64,000 bases of DNA, taken from Malurus cyaneus samueli. Lineage: Eukaryota > Chordata > Aves > Passeriformes > Maluridae. Shown piece by piece: positions 1 to 15,060 of this stretch; position 1 is the stretch's first letter; every line of letters starts with the position of its first letter. The DNA is taken from assembly GCA_009741485.1 (NCBI GenBank), contig CM019214.1, positions 27,604,081 to 27,668,080 on the forward strand, written 5' to 3'. A program made the translations under genes and the position numbers. The notes below the pieces were generated by a model, which saw only the letters and a list, made by a program, of their open reading frames with translations, did not search any database and was not told where the DNA came from.

Positions 1-3000
1 TAGCTCAAGCAGTGTAGGGGAGGGAAAGCACAGCACCCAGCACCAAGAGCATCCAGACTTCCCAGTGAGCTCCACCACCATGGCCAACAGCCACCACAGC
101 ACAGCTGCTTCCTCTCTCATCTCCGTTTCCAGTGATTTAAGGTAAATTTTTTCCCACATGCAGTTCCCTGCTGTAAAATCCATCTGCCTTAAGCTTTAGG
201 GACAATCATCATCAGGCTCATCTGATTTTGATGATCCTGGCTTATCGAACACACTCAGATGCACAGAATTTCATGTACTGTACCAGTCCAGTAACTTATG
301 TACTAACTTATTAACAGAAGAAAAAAAAAGAAAGGAGGGCAATGAATTATCCTACATCTACAGGCTTAGGTAGCTTTCATTTGCTGAAGCAATTTTGTGC
401 TTCATAAATCAAGTTGTATATTTAACCACTTTAGGTTAATCTGTATCAGGGAGCACAGCAGAGGCAGGGTGGACATTTTGGCCAACCTTTTAGTTCAAGT
501 ATTCAACCTCCTGCCTCTCAGCCCACACTGAGGTTCACCCTGCTGTCCTCAGGCAGGCAGAAAATTACAGTATTATGAAGGAGCTGAGGCAACAAGGCAC
601 AAACACAAGCTAATTTCTGTTATGTCATGTAAAGTTTTGTTTAGTACAGACATGAATTAAATTGGCAGATTAATTTAATAGAGCAGAACACAAGAGTGAA
701 AGGCATGACGGTGTGCGTTCCATTTCTGTGTGACTGAGAGCTGCCCCTATTAACTTCAAATTATCTCCTTTTATGGACTCCAACCTTTTTGTATTTTTCA
801 CAACTGTAACTGGATGACGGGTTAAATACTCGGAAGAACGCAAGAATGTTTTTTTTCTACAGCCAACAGAGAGGGGAATTGCTGAACTCACTGCTTTGAT
901 AAAACAGGAAACTGTATTTTGGGTGCATCTGATTCACACTGCTTCCCACCGTCACCCTTACACAGATGTGGTTTGGTCCCCCAGCCCCCATCCATGGAGG
1001 AAACTGGAAGCTCCACCAATGCTTTTGCTTCCAATTTTCCACCTGTTTATTCTACTACACTTATACTTCTTTAAAGTAAAGGACCTTCCCCAAATTCATA
1101 TGCCTATAGCTCAAAACAGGTTACTGAGAATTTTTATTTTACAACTATACTCAGCCTTCCGCTCTCCCATAAGCAAAACCAGAATGAAAGGCTACATAGC
1201 TACGGAAATATTTCCACAGCCTTTTAAAATCCAAATATCCCTATCAGACAGGCATGTTCGTTGAAGCCCACAGGACCAATCAAATCAACACAACAAGCAT
1301 TCCTTCTGTGTCCTTACCAGCACAAAGTGAAATCAGTGCCTAGTCCGATGCGCTCGGAACAAGCAGTGGCCAGGTTGGATGCTCTCTCCATCTATCACTT
1401 TAACTGCTGAGAAGGATGCTGGGAAGTGAAATGTTTCTCTCTCCCTTGAGAAAATTGAGAATCCAGGCTCTTCACAACACCAGAGCCCAGCACTGGGAGC
1501 AAGTGGTATAGAGAGCTCATTAAAGCTCCAGAGTGCATCCACAAAACAGAGGAAAGCAGCAAAGCAGAGCCTACACAAAGGCATCTTTCTCTCCTCATCT
1601 GCTGGAGCCATCTCTCACCTACAAAAGCAACTCTGCAGGCACTATTGCGCCTGGAAGTTTTAACTTTCTCTGCAATTCTTTCATCTAAATACAAAATAGG
1701 GCTCAAACTACAGAGGTGAGGAGGTTCAGTGAAACAAAGAAATCATTTGCACTTAACTGGTGTTATTCAGAGCTCAAGCCTTTCTGACAGTTTAGAAGCA
1801 CTGTTCTTCAAAAGGCCTCCTTTCTGTGAAATCCCTTTCAAGCCCAAATGTCCTGTATCTCAGCTAAATGGGGCCTGTGCAAGTTTCAGAGTTAGATCTA
1901 AATTTGTAAAAAAGATGTAACTGAGCAATAATCTATTTTAATACCGCAACTCATTTATAGCTATAAAAGCAAACGCATGGCACTTTACCCTATACAATAC
2001 CACTTGGGAATCAAAGTAACAGTTTATGGGTGAGTGATTAATACTTTATCTGCACAACATTTTTTCTCGATTCTTCCCTCAGCTATGCAGGTCCAGCAGA
2101 AGTGAGGTGATAGAGAGGAAGGGCGTTGACAAGTTTTGTCATCCTTGTCGGTACATCTAAACCAAGTGCCCGAAAATGGAAGTAGATGTTTCAACACCAC
2201 TTTGGCCTACTTTGTATGTACATTAAATAACTAGAAACAACATTCACACTTCCTCCATGTGGCATTGTTCAAACAAAACTGAACAGGCCTGGCCAAATCC
2301 CCAGCCACAAGTGAGCACTGGTACTGCTCATCTGCATACAGCTCTTGTGGGGTGGGCAGGACTGATGGCTGAAACCATGCTCACCCCTCAGTGCCACATC
2401 CCACTGCTGGAAAGCTGGACAAACCCCTTGGCAAATCCAAAGCCTGCTCCTTCTGATTGGTTCTGCACTTCAGAAAAGCTGGATCAGAGCCATGAATGGA
2501 TTTTTACTGATTCCTGAGCATCACAATAAATCTCTTCATCTTCTGCTTCCAGTGTACAGTATTTTTTTTATTTTCCTTTCCCTACCATATAAAATCCATT
2601 TATAGCACACATATTTTATTTAAAAAATTAATGCCACACAAAAAGACAGAGGCCTGAAGAACAGCTGAAAGAATTACCATGTTAGAAACACCATAATAAA
2701 AGGAAGACCAAGTTTATGTACTGCAGAAATCACCATCTAGATATCTACCTATTTCCCGTCACCTACAATCAAAACTGCTCTAATGCGAAAATCAGACACA
2801 CCTGCTAACAAATATATGCACTACCTCATGATACAGATAACCCAGACTTGGGCAGAAATAAAGTTTGACCCTCAGCACACACTTGCACGCACAGGCATCT
2901 CCTCATATGAAATTGTGAATGGAAAATGAGAAGCAAAGAAATTAAAGGCAGAGCTAATTACATAGATGTACATTAGAAGTCTGAGTCTAAGAATGTAAAC

Positions 3001-6000
3001 TTACTTAGGGTGAAAACAAGATTGGCATTATTTTGGCATTACTTCATTTTAGTGCCGTTGCTTAATCTGTATATCTAATTCCTCACATAAAGCTTGACTT
3101 TGTGCTAAATAAGAAATGCCTTTGCACTGCTCCAGCAGGCTCTGTCTGTTTTACAAAGAGGGAACATCCATTTATTTCATCTAAAGGTCAAAAGTGAAAT
3201 GCCTTTGGGAGATCCCATGCAACCTTAAAATAAAAGTCGCATTCCTAAACTCCGAACTATCTAGAATAAAACACAATGTCATTATTATTCCTTTGAAAAT
3301 GTAAAACAATTACTCATTTATATTAAAAGCAAAACTCTTTAAAAAGAACTGGTCCTAAAAACCAATGAAATACCAACAGTGAGAATTTTAAATCTTGCTA
3401 TTAAAGAAGCACAACTTATTTTCCTTGCAGTTTTATGCATTGTGGAAGTTGTGACACCCATAAATGTTTAAAAGACATGTGTTGTAATTCTAGTATTTGT
3501 TCACTTTGAATAAAAAGAAAACAATTCAAACACCAACAATAGCCAAGCAGCCAAGCCCATCATTCCTCAAACTTTTTAGTGATTCTTAGAAGACTATGTT
3601 TATGCCATGATACCTACCTGAAACTATTCATCAATATTTACTGACCCCGTTTAACAAAATCAGAACACAGAACTCCAGTGGAGCAGGAACGTGAGGCTGC
3701 CAGGTTTCTTATAGCTTCCTTCTTCATTTCTAAGTCTCAGTGCAGTGCAATGTTCAATATCTAAACTAAAGTTCACTGAAACAACAGGTAGCCTTCTAGA
3801 CCTTATAAGCTTCGAAATTATTGAATGTGCAAGCTATAATAAACACCTGCTGCAATATTACACTCGACCTTCCTAATATTTCCCTTCTATTGTACTTCCA
3901 CTCAGGTTATTAGTAGACTGAAAACCACACATTTCTTTTTGCCCTGAAGGCTGTATAAAATTACATCACACTGCTAATCCGGCTTCAGAGTGTCAAATTA
4001 CTTTATTCACAAAAGGCATACCATGATCTTTTTGGACAACAAAGTCCTTTTTTTTTCAATTAGTTACTACTTTAAACAGATAATTAGAGCAATCTCCCAG
4101 TACACTGCGTGGCTAGTCCATGTATTATGCACACCAGGTTTATGGCTAGTTTGAAGGTGCCATCGCCTGGGGCTACCTGCTCCCAACTGCACAGAAGGCA
4201 CCATGTGCAGGAGGACACATCCTGTCACGGAGCCAACACTGCACTGATCTTCTGAAAGATACTCCCTAAGGAGAAACATGCTTAGGAAGACCTCAAGTTT
4301 TACACAGTTAACAGCAATATATAATTTTCTATTACCACAGATAATTCAAAACAGGTCACAAAAACCTGCATCTGTCTACATGAGGCCTAAAAATAACCAT
4401 ATTATTGTTCCACCATATTACTGTTCCACCATATTACTGTTTCACTATTGCTTCATCTGAATTCATAGATTTTATCATCCTCCAGTTGTTTCAACACAGC
4501 TTTTAGTTGGTTTTAAAAGCTCCATATTCATGACCTAGAAAGCAGGTTTGCAAGGAAGTCCTGCAGCATCTGACCTTTCTATTTTCTCACGGCAATTTTA
4601 AGCATAGAAGGAGACAGAGATAAACACAGCACAGAACCCCACCAAAGCAAAAGCCCACAGAACTATTTCCAGGGAAAAAGACAGTTGTTCCATGAACTCT
4701 TCCATGTTTTCAGACATATGACTTGTATCTGGCAATAGTTCAACAGAAGGGAAGGAACAGCACAAGAGTTGCACAGGCTAAGCATTTGTAATCAAACAGA
4801 TTAAGCAGCTGTAAACTGGGAACTCCTGCTCATCAGTGTTAAAAGGGCAAAATACTCAAATATATACAATGCTAACATCAAAACCTGTCATTTGCTGCCT
4901 GCTCTTTTCTTCCTTAATACAGACAAAGCTTGTAGCTCTGCCAGTATAAGTAAGGTCAAATGGTTTCATGGCAAAAAAGATGGGTAAGACTGAAATGACA
5001 ATCAAACAAAGGGGACTGGACTATTAGGGCACAAGACAAGGAGAAAAATGATGACAGGTAAGATGAATAGATAATGTAAGTAGAAAGCAACCAGTACAGT
5101 CAGGTCAAAGACACTGAGCTGAGAAAATGAGAAGGAAGGAGCAAAAGTGGAGTCTCTTTGGTGGACCAAACAGTAGTCTGGATGAGACACAGGAAAAAGA
5201 ATTTCCATTTTACCACTGCTTTCAGTAAGTAACTGTGAAGCCTTTCATAAAGGATTTTAAACACCACACCTTCCTCCTACCCTAAGTGATGGAATAACTG
5301 AAAGCAGCATGGAACTTGGTAACTCCCATCACAATTGTGACATAGCCACAATTCATAACCTTGGGATTGGACAAAAAAATCTTTCTTGAAAGTCAAAATG
5401 GAAAAATGATTACATTTTCCTTCTCTTTTTATCAATTCCCTTTGTTCTTTGAATTATTTTTGGAGGTTTTAAATCTACAATCTTCTCCATTCAAGCTAAA
5501 GCAAGTTAGGAAATGCAAATTAAAGACGTTCAGTGAGAGCTCCTTACAAACCTGCACTGAGCAGAGGGTTCCTTTCTTCTCAATCAGCTCTTTTGCTCTC
5601 CTAACAGGCTTCAGCCACTGAATTACTGCTGCTCTGAGGCAACCCAAGCCCTCCACACCAGCCTGGCCTGGCCCAGGTCACATCACCCCATCTGCCTTGC
5701 ATTTTTCCTGCATGGCAAACCACAGCAAGGAACTCTCTGGTAGAAAATATTTATCCTTTCTGAAAATAGGTATGAGCTGTGAGAGAGCATGGCTATCCCT
5801 GGCCAGCACCAGCCACACCCAGACCCATTTAATATGGAGAATATGAAATCCCAGCACTAGGCTCTGCAATCCTAAAGCAGAATGTCTGCATGTCTGCCAC
5901 TTGGTTGCTGCTGTAGTGGGGGATGCACAGAGAGCTCAGACAGACAGCTGGAAGGACATTTCCTGGTTAAGGCAATTGAGTGATATGCTGGAGAATGGGA

Positions 6001-7724
6001 TACAGTCCCTGCACCTCCCATGAAATCAACTGAAGGCACTGCACAAATCATTTCCACACTTTTCACTGGCAGCCACTAATTACACATTCCCCATTTGCTG
6101 CACTTTTAGTGTTGGATCTTTGCTCAAATCAAAGATCTCAAAGTCCTGGCTTCAGCTGAAGTTACACTGTTAAAAGCAGACTATGAAATGCTACTGAATG
6201 CTAATTAGGAGGTACTTTTGACATTACCTTCCCCAGGCTTCTTCTTCCAAAGAGTCAGCAAATAGCTATGAAATCTTTAGGAAAGGTTAAAGCACAAGTC
6301 TAGTTTGCCCAGATGGAATGGGATGAAAAAACAGAGCAGCAATGTACTGCCTCCTTCCTTCCTTATAAAAATCAGCACATGCTTTCTCAGGTAATTCAGA
6401 TATTACTGTGATAAATGCCATAGGAAGCTCATGAGAAGCTGAAGGCACTTATTCTGATTTCAGTGCACAACTTGATTATGAGATCTTAAGTAAGAAACTA
6501 GTCCAGAAAGTGAAGGCAAAAAATTCCTGCATCTTCCCTTGCTCAGCGAGCACATTCTGTTCCGTGTATTGAATAAGATGTGATCCTGTGAAATCCATCA
6601 AGCAATTAAAGGCTAGAATGATGCAAAAGGGGCCCGTGTTTAGGTCGCTCAGGGCTTGACTATGAAAACAGAATATTCCTTAAGCATTTTCTCTGTACGA
6701 AGACATACTAATATATGTCAGCACATGGCCATGGTGAGAGGGAAGTGCACTTGACCATACATGATGCACACACATTGGATGGCCACTGCCACCCCACATG
6801 CAAGCAGACAGAGAGAAGGCTGCAGGCTGTGGCAGCCAGTTAATAGCTGGCTGTGACTAGAAGGTCAGCCCCGCTCATCCTCCACCCCTGCTCCAGGTCA
6901 GCGTGGCTCTGATGTCAAACCACACCTTGAAGCTGTGGTTAGCACAGTTTCTCAGCACAGCCCCAAGCCCTGTTGCCGTTCACAGCTGCGGTCTGGCCCC
7001 GGTCCCGCTCCCTGTCGAGTGCCAGCAGCGGCCGTCACGCAGCCAGCTCTTCCAGGAGCCAACGCTGGGAACCAGCAAAACCATCACTGACACTGACAGA
7101 CATGAGAAAAAGGACTGGAAATGTCTCTTTTGGCAGCCCTGCGGGACACAGCCACTTCAGCATCAGCCAGCAAGTCAGTCCAACCTGCCTCCCTATCCTG
7201 TCCAACCCTGTTAAATTAATCACAAAGCATTTACGACAGAGACCAAAAGCCTTGACTGCCAATACCTTGCTGGTGTGGTTAACTATTCTCCTGGTCCTAC
7301 TACAATGGCAGCACGAAGGCTTGCACAGAAGGCTGCTGCTTCTCATTATTCTTTAGGGAAAGGCAGAAGATCTTTTTTCCCCACCAATGGGTGCTGCAAC
7401 ACTTCCTTCATGCTACCTGGGCTAAGGAGCTGACAGTGACCGGGAGCTCTCCTATTCAGCTACACATGGAAAGTCAGAACAAAAAACAATGCTCACAAAA
7501 GTAAAGTCACATCCATCCCTCACTTTATGTTCACGTTTATATTTCAATGTTTTTCTCTGGATATCTTGAGAAACATTCCACTTCTAAGAGAAAATGAGAA
7601 TAAAGTCAACTGATTGGATGTTTGCTTTGCATTTCTATCTCAGTTTCTGTATTTCAGCAGAAATATATATTTCTATTTTAATATAGAAAATATATTTTTA
7701 TAATGATGCAATGGAGTGATCTAA
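1..7724. other. Gene-free stretch, presumed intron 1 of the leftward gene
   Basis: AT-rich sequence with scattered ORFs below 130 codons on both strands and no recognisable protein. No exon with collagen-type periodicity or a convincing splice-flanked coding block was seen. A mildly GC-richer patch at about 6.85-7.20 kb contains some CpGs but no clear exon. The only structured element is the 16-bp tandem repeat at 4.4 kb, listed separately. Confidence 0.6.
4397..4444. repeat. Three tandem copies of a 16-bp unit
   Basis: The unit CCATATTACTGTTCCA occurs three times head to tail, with single substitutions in copies 1 and 3. It is a short minisatellite-like duplication in non-coding DNA. Confidence 0.85.
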
Positions 7725-7759
7725 CTTAAATACACTTACTCTTTGTAAGTGTATTTAAG
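7725..7759. repeat. Perfect inverted repeat, 15-bp arms and 5-base loop
   Basis: The arms CTTAAATACACTTAC and GTAAGTGTATTTAAG are exact reverse complements around the loop TCTTT. There is no U run or neighbouring gene to suggest a terminator, and the loop is too small for a typical microRNA precursor. It may be a cruciform-prone site or a remnant of a small transposon. Confidence 0.9.
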
Positions 7760-10700
7760 ACAGGTAAAGTATTTAAGTGCTCACCAAAAACTGCAAGTAG
7801 TGAGGAGAATGAAGGAGAGAAGCTGTCTGCTGCACTTCCTAAAATAGATTGTCATGAACTTTGCTAAATAAAAAACACACAGGGATGCCTAAAATTTTTG
7901 GGATTAGGTGTAGCTTCATGCCTTTTATCCTGGAACTCTACATTTACCTCACCCATTCTTCAACTGGTGGAGCACACATCAAGTATCCCTGAGAGACAAA
8001 GTACTACAGTATACAGATGTGCCTATTTTGGAAGCAGTTGGATCACTTTTCCCTACGAGGTCAGGGTTTTCAGACCAAAAGAATAGCTCTACTGTTTGTT
8101 ATCCAGCTGAGAACAGCCTGGATTCCCTGGCTTGTTCAGTGCTGTAAAATTAACTGTAAAGAAGAAAAAATCACTCCCCCGTACTTTCAGTTAGCAACAG
8201 GGGAAGAGGCGAACAGGTATCAAACTCTCTTATAATGACACTGAACTTTTTACAGTTATTTACAACAATCCAAAGCTTATCATTGTTTGGCAAGCCTTTC
8301 CTTTATTCATTTACTTCATTTCCCCTTTTTTTCACTGGAAAGGAATTCCATGTTAAACTGGAAAAAAAACAGTTTAAAAGTTAAAATTTCCATTTCCAAA
8401 AGACTTTTTTAAATTATTAAAATAAATTTATATGGAGATCTTGGCTGTTTTTACCTCATAAAAACTGGTGGGCATCATAAGTTATGCCGTTTTAAAGCTA
8501 TTCTGTCTTAGTATTTTTATTTTCCTCTATCTTTACTCATCCAAATAATTCTGTGAATACTTGCCTTTTCTTGTAGAAAAAAACTAGATTTTTTATATTT
8601 TGGGGTCCTAAGCAGAAACAATTTAGAAAAATGTGCTTTTAAATACACTGTAATTAAAGTTAGGAATTATTTTGTTCTCCAACAGGATCCCAGAGGCATA
8701 GCCAAATCAAAGCTTCAGATGGAAATTCCAAGTCAATCTGGTACATTATCCTGAATCCTATGACAAAACTCCCCTTGATCATTTGTCGTTTTTTTTCCAT
8801 TCTGATATTTAGCCTCTGCATTTAAAGTTTTTGTCTCTGTGGTTACTGCAGGAACACCTAAAATGAGAGCAGCAAGCAAGGGCCAATACAGGAAAAAGCT
8901 TGGCAACCCAGAGTTACGTGTTAGGTCATGAGGGCCAGTGTGCTGCCAACTTTTGGATGTGTGAACTTATTTTATTCCTGGACCTGATGATACTGAGAAA
9001 TTAATCTTCAATTCCATCAAATTCATTTTTATTACACACTTTCAAGCTTTGTATAATTCCTATCACAGAATATCACAAAACTTACTTATATCTTACTTTG
9101 CAGATTGGGAAGTTTTGTTATCCTTACTTCACTTTTGGGAAAGGGAGACACAGGGAAGCTAAAAATACTGCCTTAGGGCTGCCAAAGCAGCCTGTGGCAA
9201 AATAGGGACTGGATTTCTGCTCCCACATGTGCAGTCATCTGCAGCTGGACTGGATACTGCCTGCACATTTCTCTCAGTCCCCCGGATCAGCTCCAAGCTC
9301 ACCTTATCCTTGGGCAGGAATGAGATGGGAAGCTGAACAGAGTTACGGAGCCAGAGATCCGCGCTGTCTGCTCCAACAGGGTACCAGGCAGAGAGTGGGA
9401 GCTGCTCAGGGACAAGAGCTCCTTCCATGCACCAAACGGAAAAAATGGAAGGGAACCAGGGTACCAAGCTGCTCCTAGGCCAAGCCCCTCACAAATATGC
9501 CAGATCCATCCCTTCAGGCTGCAGCGCCTGAACCTGTTTGCAATTCTGCTTATAGCTGAGAGAGAAGGGCACATGCAGTGGGAGGGGAACCCCTGGATGG
9601 AAGGATCACACTGGAGCCTTCAGATAAAAAATGACCGTCCCTGAGGGGTCTGTGGCACATGGTCCATGTTCAGAAGCAACATTGGAGATGCACTTCTGAA
9701 ACAGACACTCCACCTTCAGACAGAATGCAACATCCACATCTTCATATCTAAAAAGGTCTGATGAACATGTCAGTGAACAAAGAAAAATAAAACCTTAGAC
9801 TGCACAGTGAAAAAGTTAATAATTTAACCTGAAAGAAAGAAAAAAACCCTCACCATTTTATTTTTACCACTGAATCAGAATATAGGCTATGACAATTTTC
9901 GTGGCAAGGGAAAAGATATTCATGGGAACTCTTATTCTTCTTTGATTATCTATCAAGATCCATGGTCCTCATTTAGATGTCAGAAGTCTCCACGGGTTTT
10001 AAAGGTGTTGGGAGAGAGAGCAGAAGGGTATCACACTTCTCCTGAAGAAAAATAAAATGGAATGAGGGGAAAGGTAAAAAAGAGAAAACTGCTTATCGAA
10101 ATGAGGTTTCTCTACATTATGCATAATGCATCTCTTAATCCTAAAATAAGCGAGCAGTACCAGATACGTTTGCATGACTGATAAAATACTTTTGAATATT
10201 ATATGTAATCCTGAGGGGCCTCTACTAGCATATACTTCTGCTAGTAGGCATCTATGGCATATGTCTAAAACAGAGAAAAAGTTGAAAAAGTGTCAGTAAA
10301 CAAAAATGAAGATTTCAGAAACTAGTATGTACACGGTTACTTTACTCTGTAATAAAAATAAAGAAGATGCTTCTGGTGAAAATATCTTAGTCAAGAAACA
10401 TAATATGCCAATACACAACAGCATACTTTGCATAGGACTGAGAATAGTACAGATTGCAGCTAACAGGAATTGTGTTTGGCTGATACTGCAGGTTCCAAAA
10501 TGAAGTTGTTTACTCAAACTATTTATAATTTCAGAAAGAATTCTGATAAATAAAAGTGCAGTGGTAATACTTCTTCATTACCCTATCACTTTACAGACCA
10601 TACTGAGACAAAAATACATAATCCATATTTCTTTTGCATTTTTCCCCAATTTTATCTTTCCAGTATTTTTTAATAAGGCCTGAAAAAAAAAACCCCACCA

Positions 10701-13700
10701 AAAAAAAAACCCCAAAGTTACCTTTTACTCCTTTTGGATTGCTTTCTTATCAATAAATTCCATGAGTATTTCTGAATTTCATAGGGTTTCTAAATGCAGT
10801 GATCTGTACCAGCTGTCAGTGGTCCTTAAAAACAAAAACAATTCACCTGCTGGGCACAGCCACAAAACTTTTGAGTTTCAGTCAACCTCACATTCTCAGT
10901 TCCTCCTCCCTGCAAACACCTCTAGACCAAAAGACCACCCAGTAATCCGTCTCCTTTGCAATGTAAGGACTTAAAATAAGGAGAAAAGTGGCTTCCAAGA
11001 AATACATCCACCTTTGAAGCTACCCTCAAGTGTTCACTTAACACTGGGAAACATTAAGCCAAACTATATAGAAAAGGTTGTCTTGTACTCTACTGATAAT
11101 ATTTTAGAGGCTCTTTGTTAATGTCTTTGTTATTAAAAAAAAAAAAAAAAACTCTTTGATGACTCATCTGAGAGCCTGAGGAGATGCTTTTCCCTTGGTA
11201 ATTTACCCTGATCACTACACCTATGTAGCTGCTCACCTGTCAACACATCTAGAAGCTTTTAATGGTGTCCCAACATTAGATAATAGCATGTATTTTCATG
11301 TTTTATATTTTAATTGACTGAGATTTTAGGAAGTGATGATTGGCTCATCATCACTAAGCCCCAACAGTGAAGCAAACACGAAAAAAAATGAAGTAATTAC
11401 AGACATAATATTGGATTTTCAGTTTAGGGAACAGGGCAAGGCTGGTTATAAGTGAGGATAACAGGCACAGAACACTGGACCAGCCTCTATTTTCCATCTG
11501 TAGTCCTGTTAAGATAAAATCACTCTCAGGCAACCAAGCTGATGAGACTCATTTTTACTCCACAGATCAGCATCACTAACCTACTTCTCTGTATGTCATA
11601 ATTCTTCAGCAAAAGCAAAGTTATTTCTCATGCCATAAATAAATAGTTGAAACACCCTAACAGTAAGAAAAGTCCCACAGATCTTACAGATATATTCTGG
11701 CTTTTTTTACAGCCTGTTTCCTCCCTTTCCTCACGGCTGCAGGTTTTGAAGAGCACACAACTGGCACTGCTCTGGTTCCCTGCTGCAGTCAGCTGGAGAG
11801 TTCAGCCTCAAAGGCAACTTCAGGCAAGGATGGAGCAGCACTATCACTTCAGGCTCTACTGGAGAGCAAACCCCTCCAGTTCCAGCAGGACAGGCAGTGA
11901 TGGACTCTCACTGGACATCCTCAAACTCACCGGCAGCAAGAGTCTGACTTGGGATGTGCAGCCCACATTTGCACTCCTCTGCCTCTCCCGTGGGATGATG
12001 GCAGCTCGTCCTGCAGGAGCACATCCTTCCTGCCAGCCCCTGCAAGCCTCAGCAGCTTCAAACACAGGTGCTGACAGCAGGCAAAAGGCAAATCATGCTC
12101 ATTCACCTGCAAGGCTTCTTGTCTAGGAGGCACCATCCAGGAAAGAAAAGCTGGCGTGCTGTTTGCATACACCACGGCAAAGCAGGGGTAAGGAGCAGGG
12201 TGAAACACCATCCATCCCCTGGGGAGCACAGCACACACAGGAAGGCACAGGGGAATGACAAAGTGTACCTGTTGGTCTTACCCATACATTTTACTTAGAA
12301 ATAACTGCATCATCCAGCTGCTACCTCGGCACTTCATTGTAACATGCGAAGTGCCTTGACTTTTTACAGTCCCACTCCTTTCCACCCTCCCAAACAAGGG
12401 CAGGTAAATGACCAGTCTAGAGAAGCTGATGGCTTCTCCAAAACCAGACCCAGTTTAACACTTAGAGGTTCACTAAATAATTCCTGCAGCCAATCCAGTA
12501 TTGAAGCATCATCACCAAAATTTGGTCAAGTGACTAATTCCTATCAATTATATATCTCTTGATATTGGGCTATCAGGATAACAGTCGGTATTTAGGGAAA
12601 CACACAGATCACCATCCATTACCAGTGACAACTATGAGATAGGTTAATTATAAATATACATCACTACTTTGCTTTTAGCATGTTGTGACTCAGATTTAAA
12701 AAATGCAGCTTCCATCTAATACTATAAATCTAAGCATAGGAATTTTGCACTTTATACTTTCTAGCACAGCAAACACTAGTGACAAGAAACAGATTATTTC
12801 ACACATAAACTTACGAATTTGGTTTTAATGAGTGGTCTTAGGCAAAAGCTTTACATTCCAGCTGACATTCAAGAAATTCACCAGTTGTCCTCAGGTACAA
12901 AAAACTTCATATAAGAGGTTCATGTTTTAAGCACATCACAACATTCCATTATTTTCAGCAGTACTTCATACAATAATACATGCAACTTTGCAAAAATCTC
13001 ATTCTGTTTTCAAGACTGATTTGATATGATTTATAGATCTCTGGATTCAGAACTGTGAAATATTTTTCTAGACAGCTGAACCACATTTATCAGAAAAGCA
13101 GGGGTATTATCCAAAATAATACCCAACATGACATAATCACATGTGCAGCTTCCCGTATCAATCAATTTCACAATTTGCCTCGGACAATATAGACACACAC
13201 TGTGCCATGTTCAAACCCATCCTGTGTAATTGCTCATTACCATTCCAACCATGTCACACATCTGAGAGAGCCCAGGGAGGGAACACAGAACTTTCCATAT
13301 TTTGGCCATGAAATGTTCAGACTTTAATCTATGATATTGAATGGGGATTTACAAAAAACAAAGAATTGCTTGTGGGCCATGTGGTACAGGACAACAGTCC
13401 CGCTAAAATAAACCTGAGTTCAACAGAAGACACTCAGTACACAAACTGTTTTGGCATTGCATTAAGTTCTGCATGCTGTTCTGTTTTTCAAGTTAAATTG
13501 ATTCGATTTCATTATAACCAACAGGACACTATTAAAATAAAGAATATTGATGTATTGACACGGAACAAATTTAAAAAGTCTTCTGCTGAAATAGAGCCCA
13601 GATGTGCATGTCTTTCAATGCACAGATGTGTCTTATCTTGTCTAAGTAACTAAAGCTGTGCACAGAATTGCTAATTTGCAAACTCTGGACCAAAACTGTA

Positions 13701-15000
13701 ATGTGCCAGCTACACAGGGACCATGTAGATGCCATATTAGGCCTTAACTCAGGGTCAGTCTTGTGTTTTGTATAATATCCTACTTGTGTTTTGCACAGTT
13801 GCACTTTCTGCAGGCCTGGCAGCATCCAGGGTAGTGAACCTAGAGGATCAAACAGACCTTCCCCTCTGGCTTTCACATTGCCAAGTCAATTCCAGCACTA
13901 GCAGCTCCTGTGGTATCAATGAGAAAGTTTTTTTGAATGCAAGGAAGGCATTTAGAACAAACACCTTTTAGTGAATGTATATTTTAGTGTATATATTGCC
14001 TTCAAAGGCTGTGGCAACACAAATAGGGATAAGGTAATCACTTGCTAAGCTTGCTTCTTTAAAGATTTTGTTTGAAGGCACTAGAAGCAAAATGTGATTC
14101 TTATAATGACAGCACACAGAAGCATCTCCACAAAACAATCTATCTAATTTTTGACTCATGCAGTTTTTTTACTTTGTCCTGTCACCATCATCTTCTTTGG
14201 TCTCCTTGATACTCTAAAAAAAAAAAAAACCACCTTTCCAAATTCATAGCCCCTTTGACTACCCTAAAAATCAATTAAAAGGAAGCTGAAATTATTAGCA
14301 GCCTTGAGGAAATGACTCTACTGCACCTGACAGGACAGAGAGCACCAGGCTACAATCCCTGCCAGCACATCTCAGGAGCTACATTCAAAGCTTTTCCACA
14401 CTTATGGCACAACCAGTCCATTTAAAATCATAAGCTCTGTCCCAACTAAGCACATAATTCCTGGAAAATGCAGCAGAAATCGGCATCCACTGTTTGTCTG
14501 ACCAGTGTGAATCAGAGCACATTTTCAAAGGCATGTTCCCAGAAAGATGGATCTACTTTTCTGGATGATTTGAACTATTCTTTTGGCATTCTCAAGGGCA
14601 TGAGTCGAGACATTATTTAACCCGATGACTTTAGGCACTGGTACAACATCTGCTGGATCACCAAGGTCCATACTGGGAAGTAAGTTTTAAAATAGCAATA
14701 GAAAGTCACAGACAGTAGGATTACATTGCGTAAGAATTAACAGCACCAGAATCCATGTCTAAGCCTTCTCCCAGCTGATATTTATCAGTAACAATCACAG
14801 AAACAGCCCCTTCCAGGCTGGGACTGCCAGCTGGAGGGTCCTCACAACTGGCAGCAGTGGCCAGGAGCCAGAGCCAGCTCCCACAGTTGTTGCCCAGCTA
14901 AGCAAAACTATGTCCAGGGCTCTAGCACTTAGTTCTTTCCCTTTTTCCTGACTTTTTCTTTTTTTCTTGCCCTGGTTTCTAGTCTGGCCCCTGGAGATGC
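7760..15000. other. Gene-free stretch, presumed intron 1 of the leftward gene
   Basis: AT-rich non-coding sequence. It includes a 17-base A run at 11135-11151, a shorter A run near 14216-14229 and a small inverted repeat AGTGATGA/TCATCACT near 11.33 kb. The largest ORF (159 codons, about 11.65-12.13 kb, plus strand) resembles no family I know and overlaps ORFs on the other strand. No exon is supported. Confidence 0.6.
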
Positions 15001-15060
15001 GTCATGCAACCTTGACTCCTCAGAATCATTGTCACACAGCCTTGACTCCTTAGAATCACT
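15001..15060. repeat. Two 30-bp diverged tandem copies
   Basis: Positions 15001-15030 and 15031-15060 match at 25 of 30 bases, sharing the core CCTTGACTCCT and the block AGAATCA. All five differences are transitions, consistent with an old tandem duplication. Confidence 0.85.

Noticed and set aside
11647..12126. 159-codon plus-strand ORF
   Set aside because: No recognisable family, overlaps minus-strand ORFs of similar size, and no splice or promoter context.
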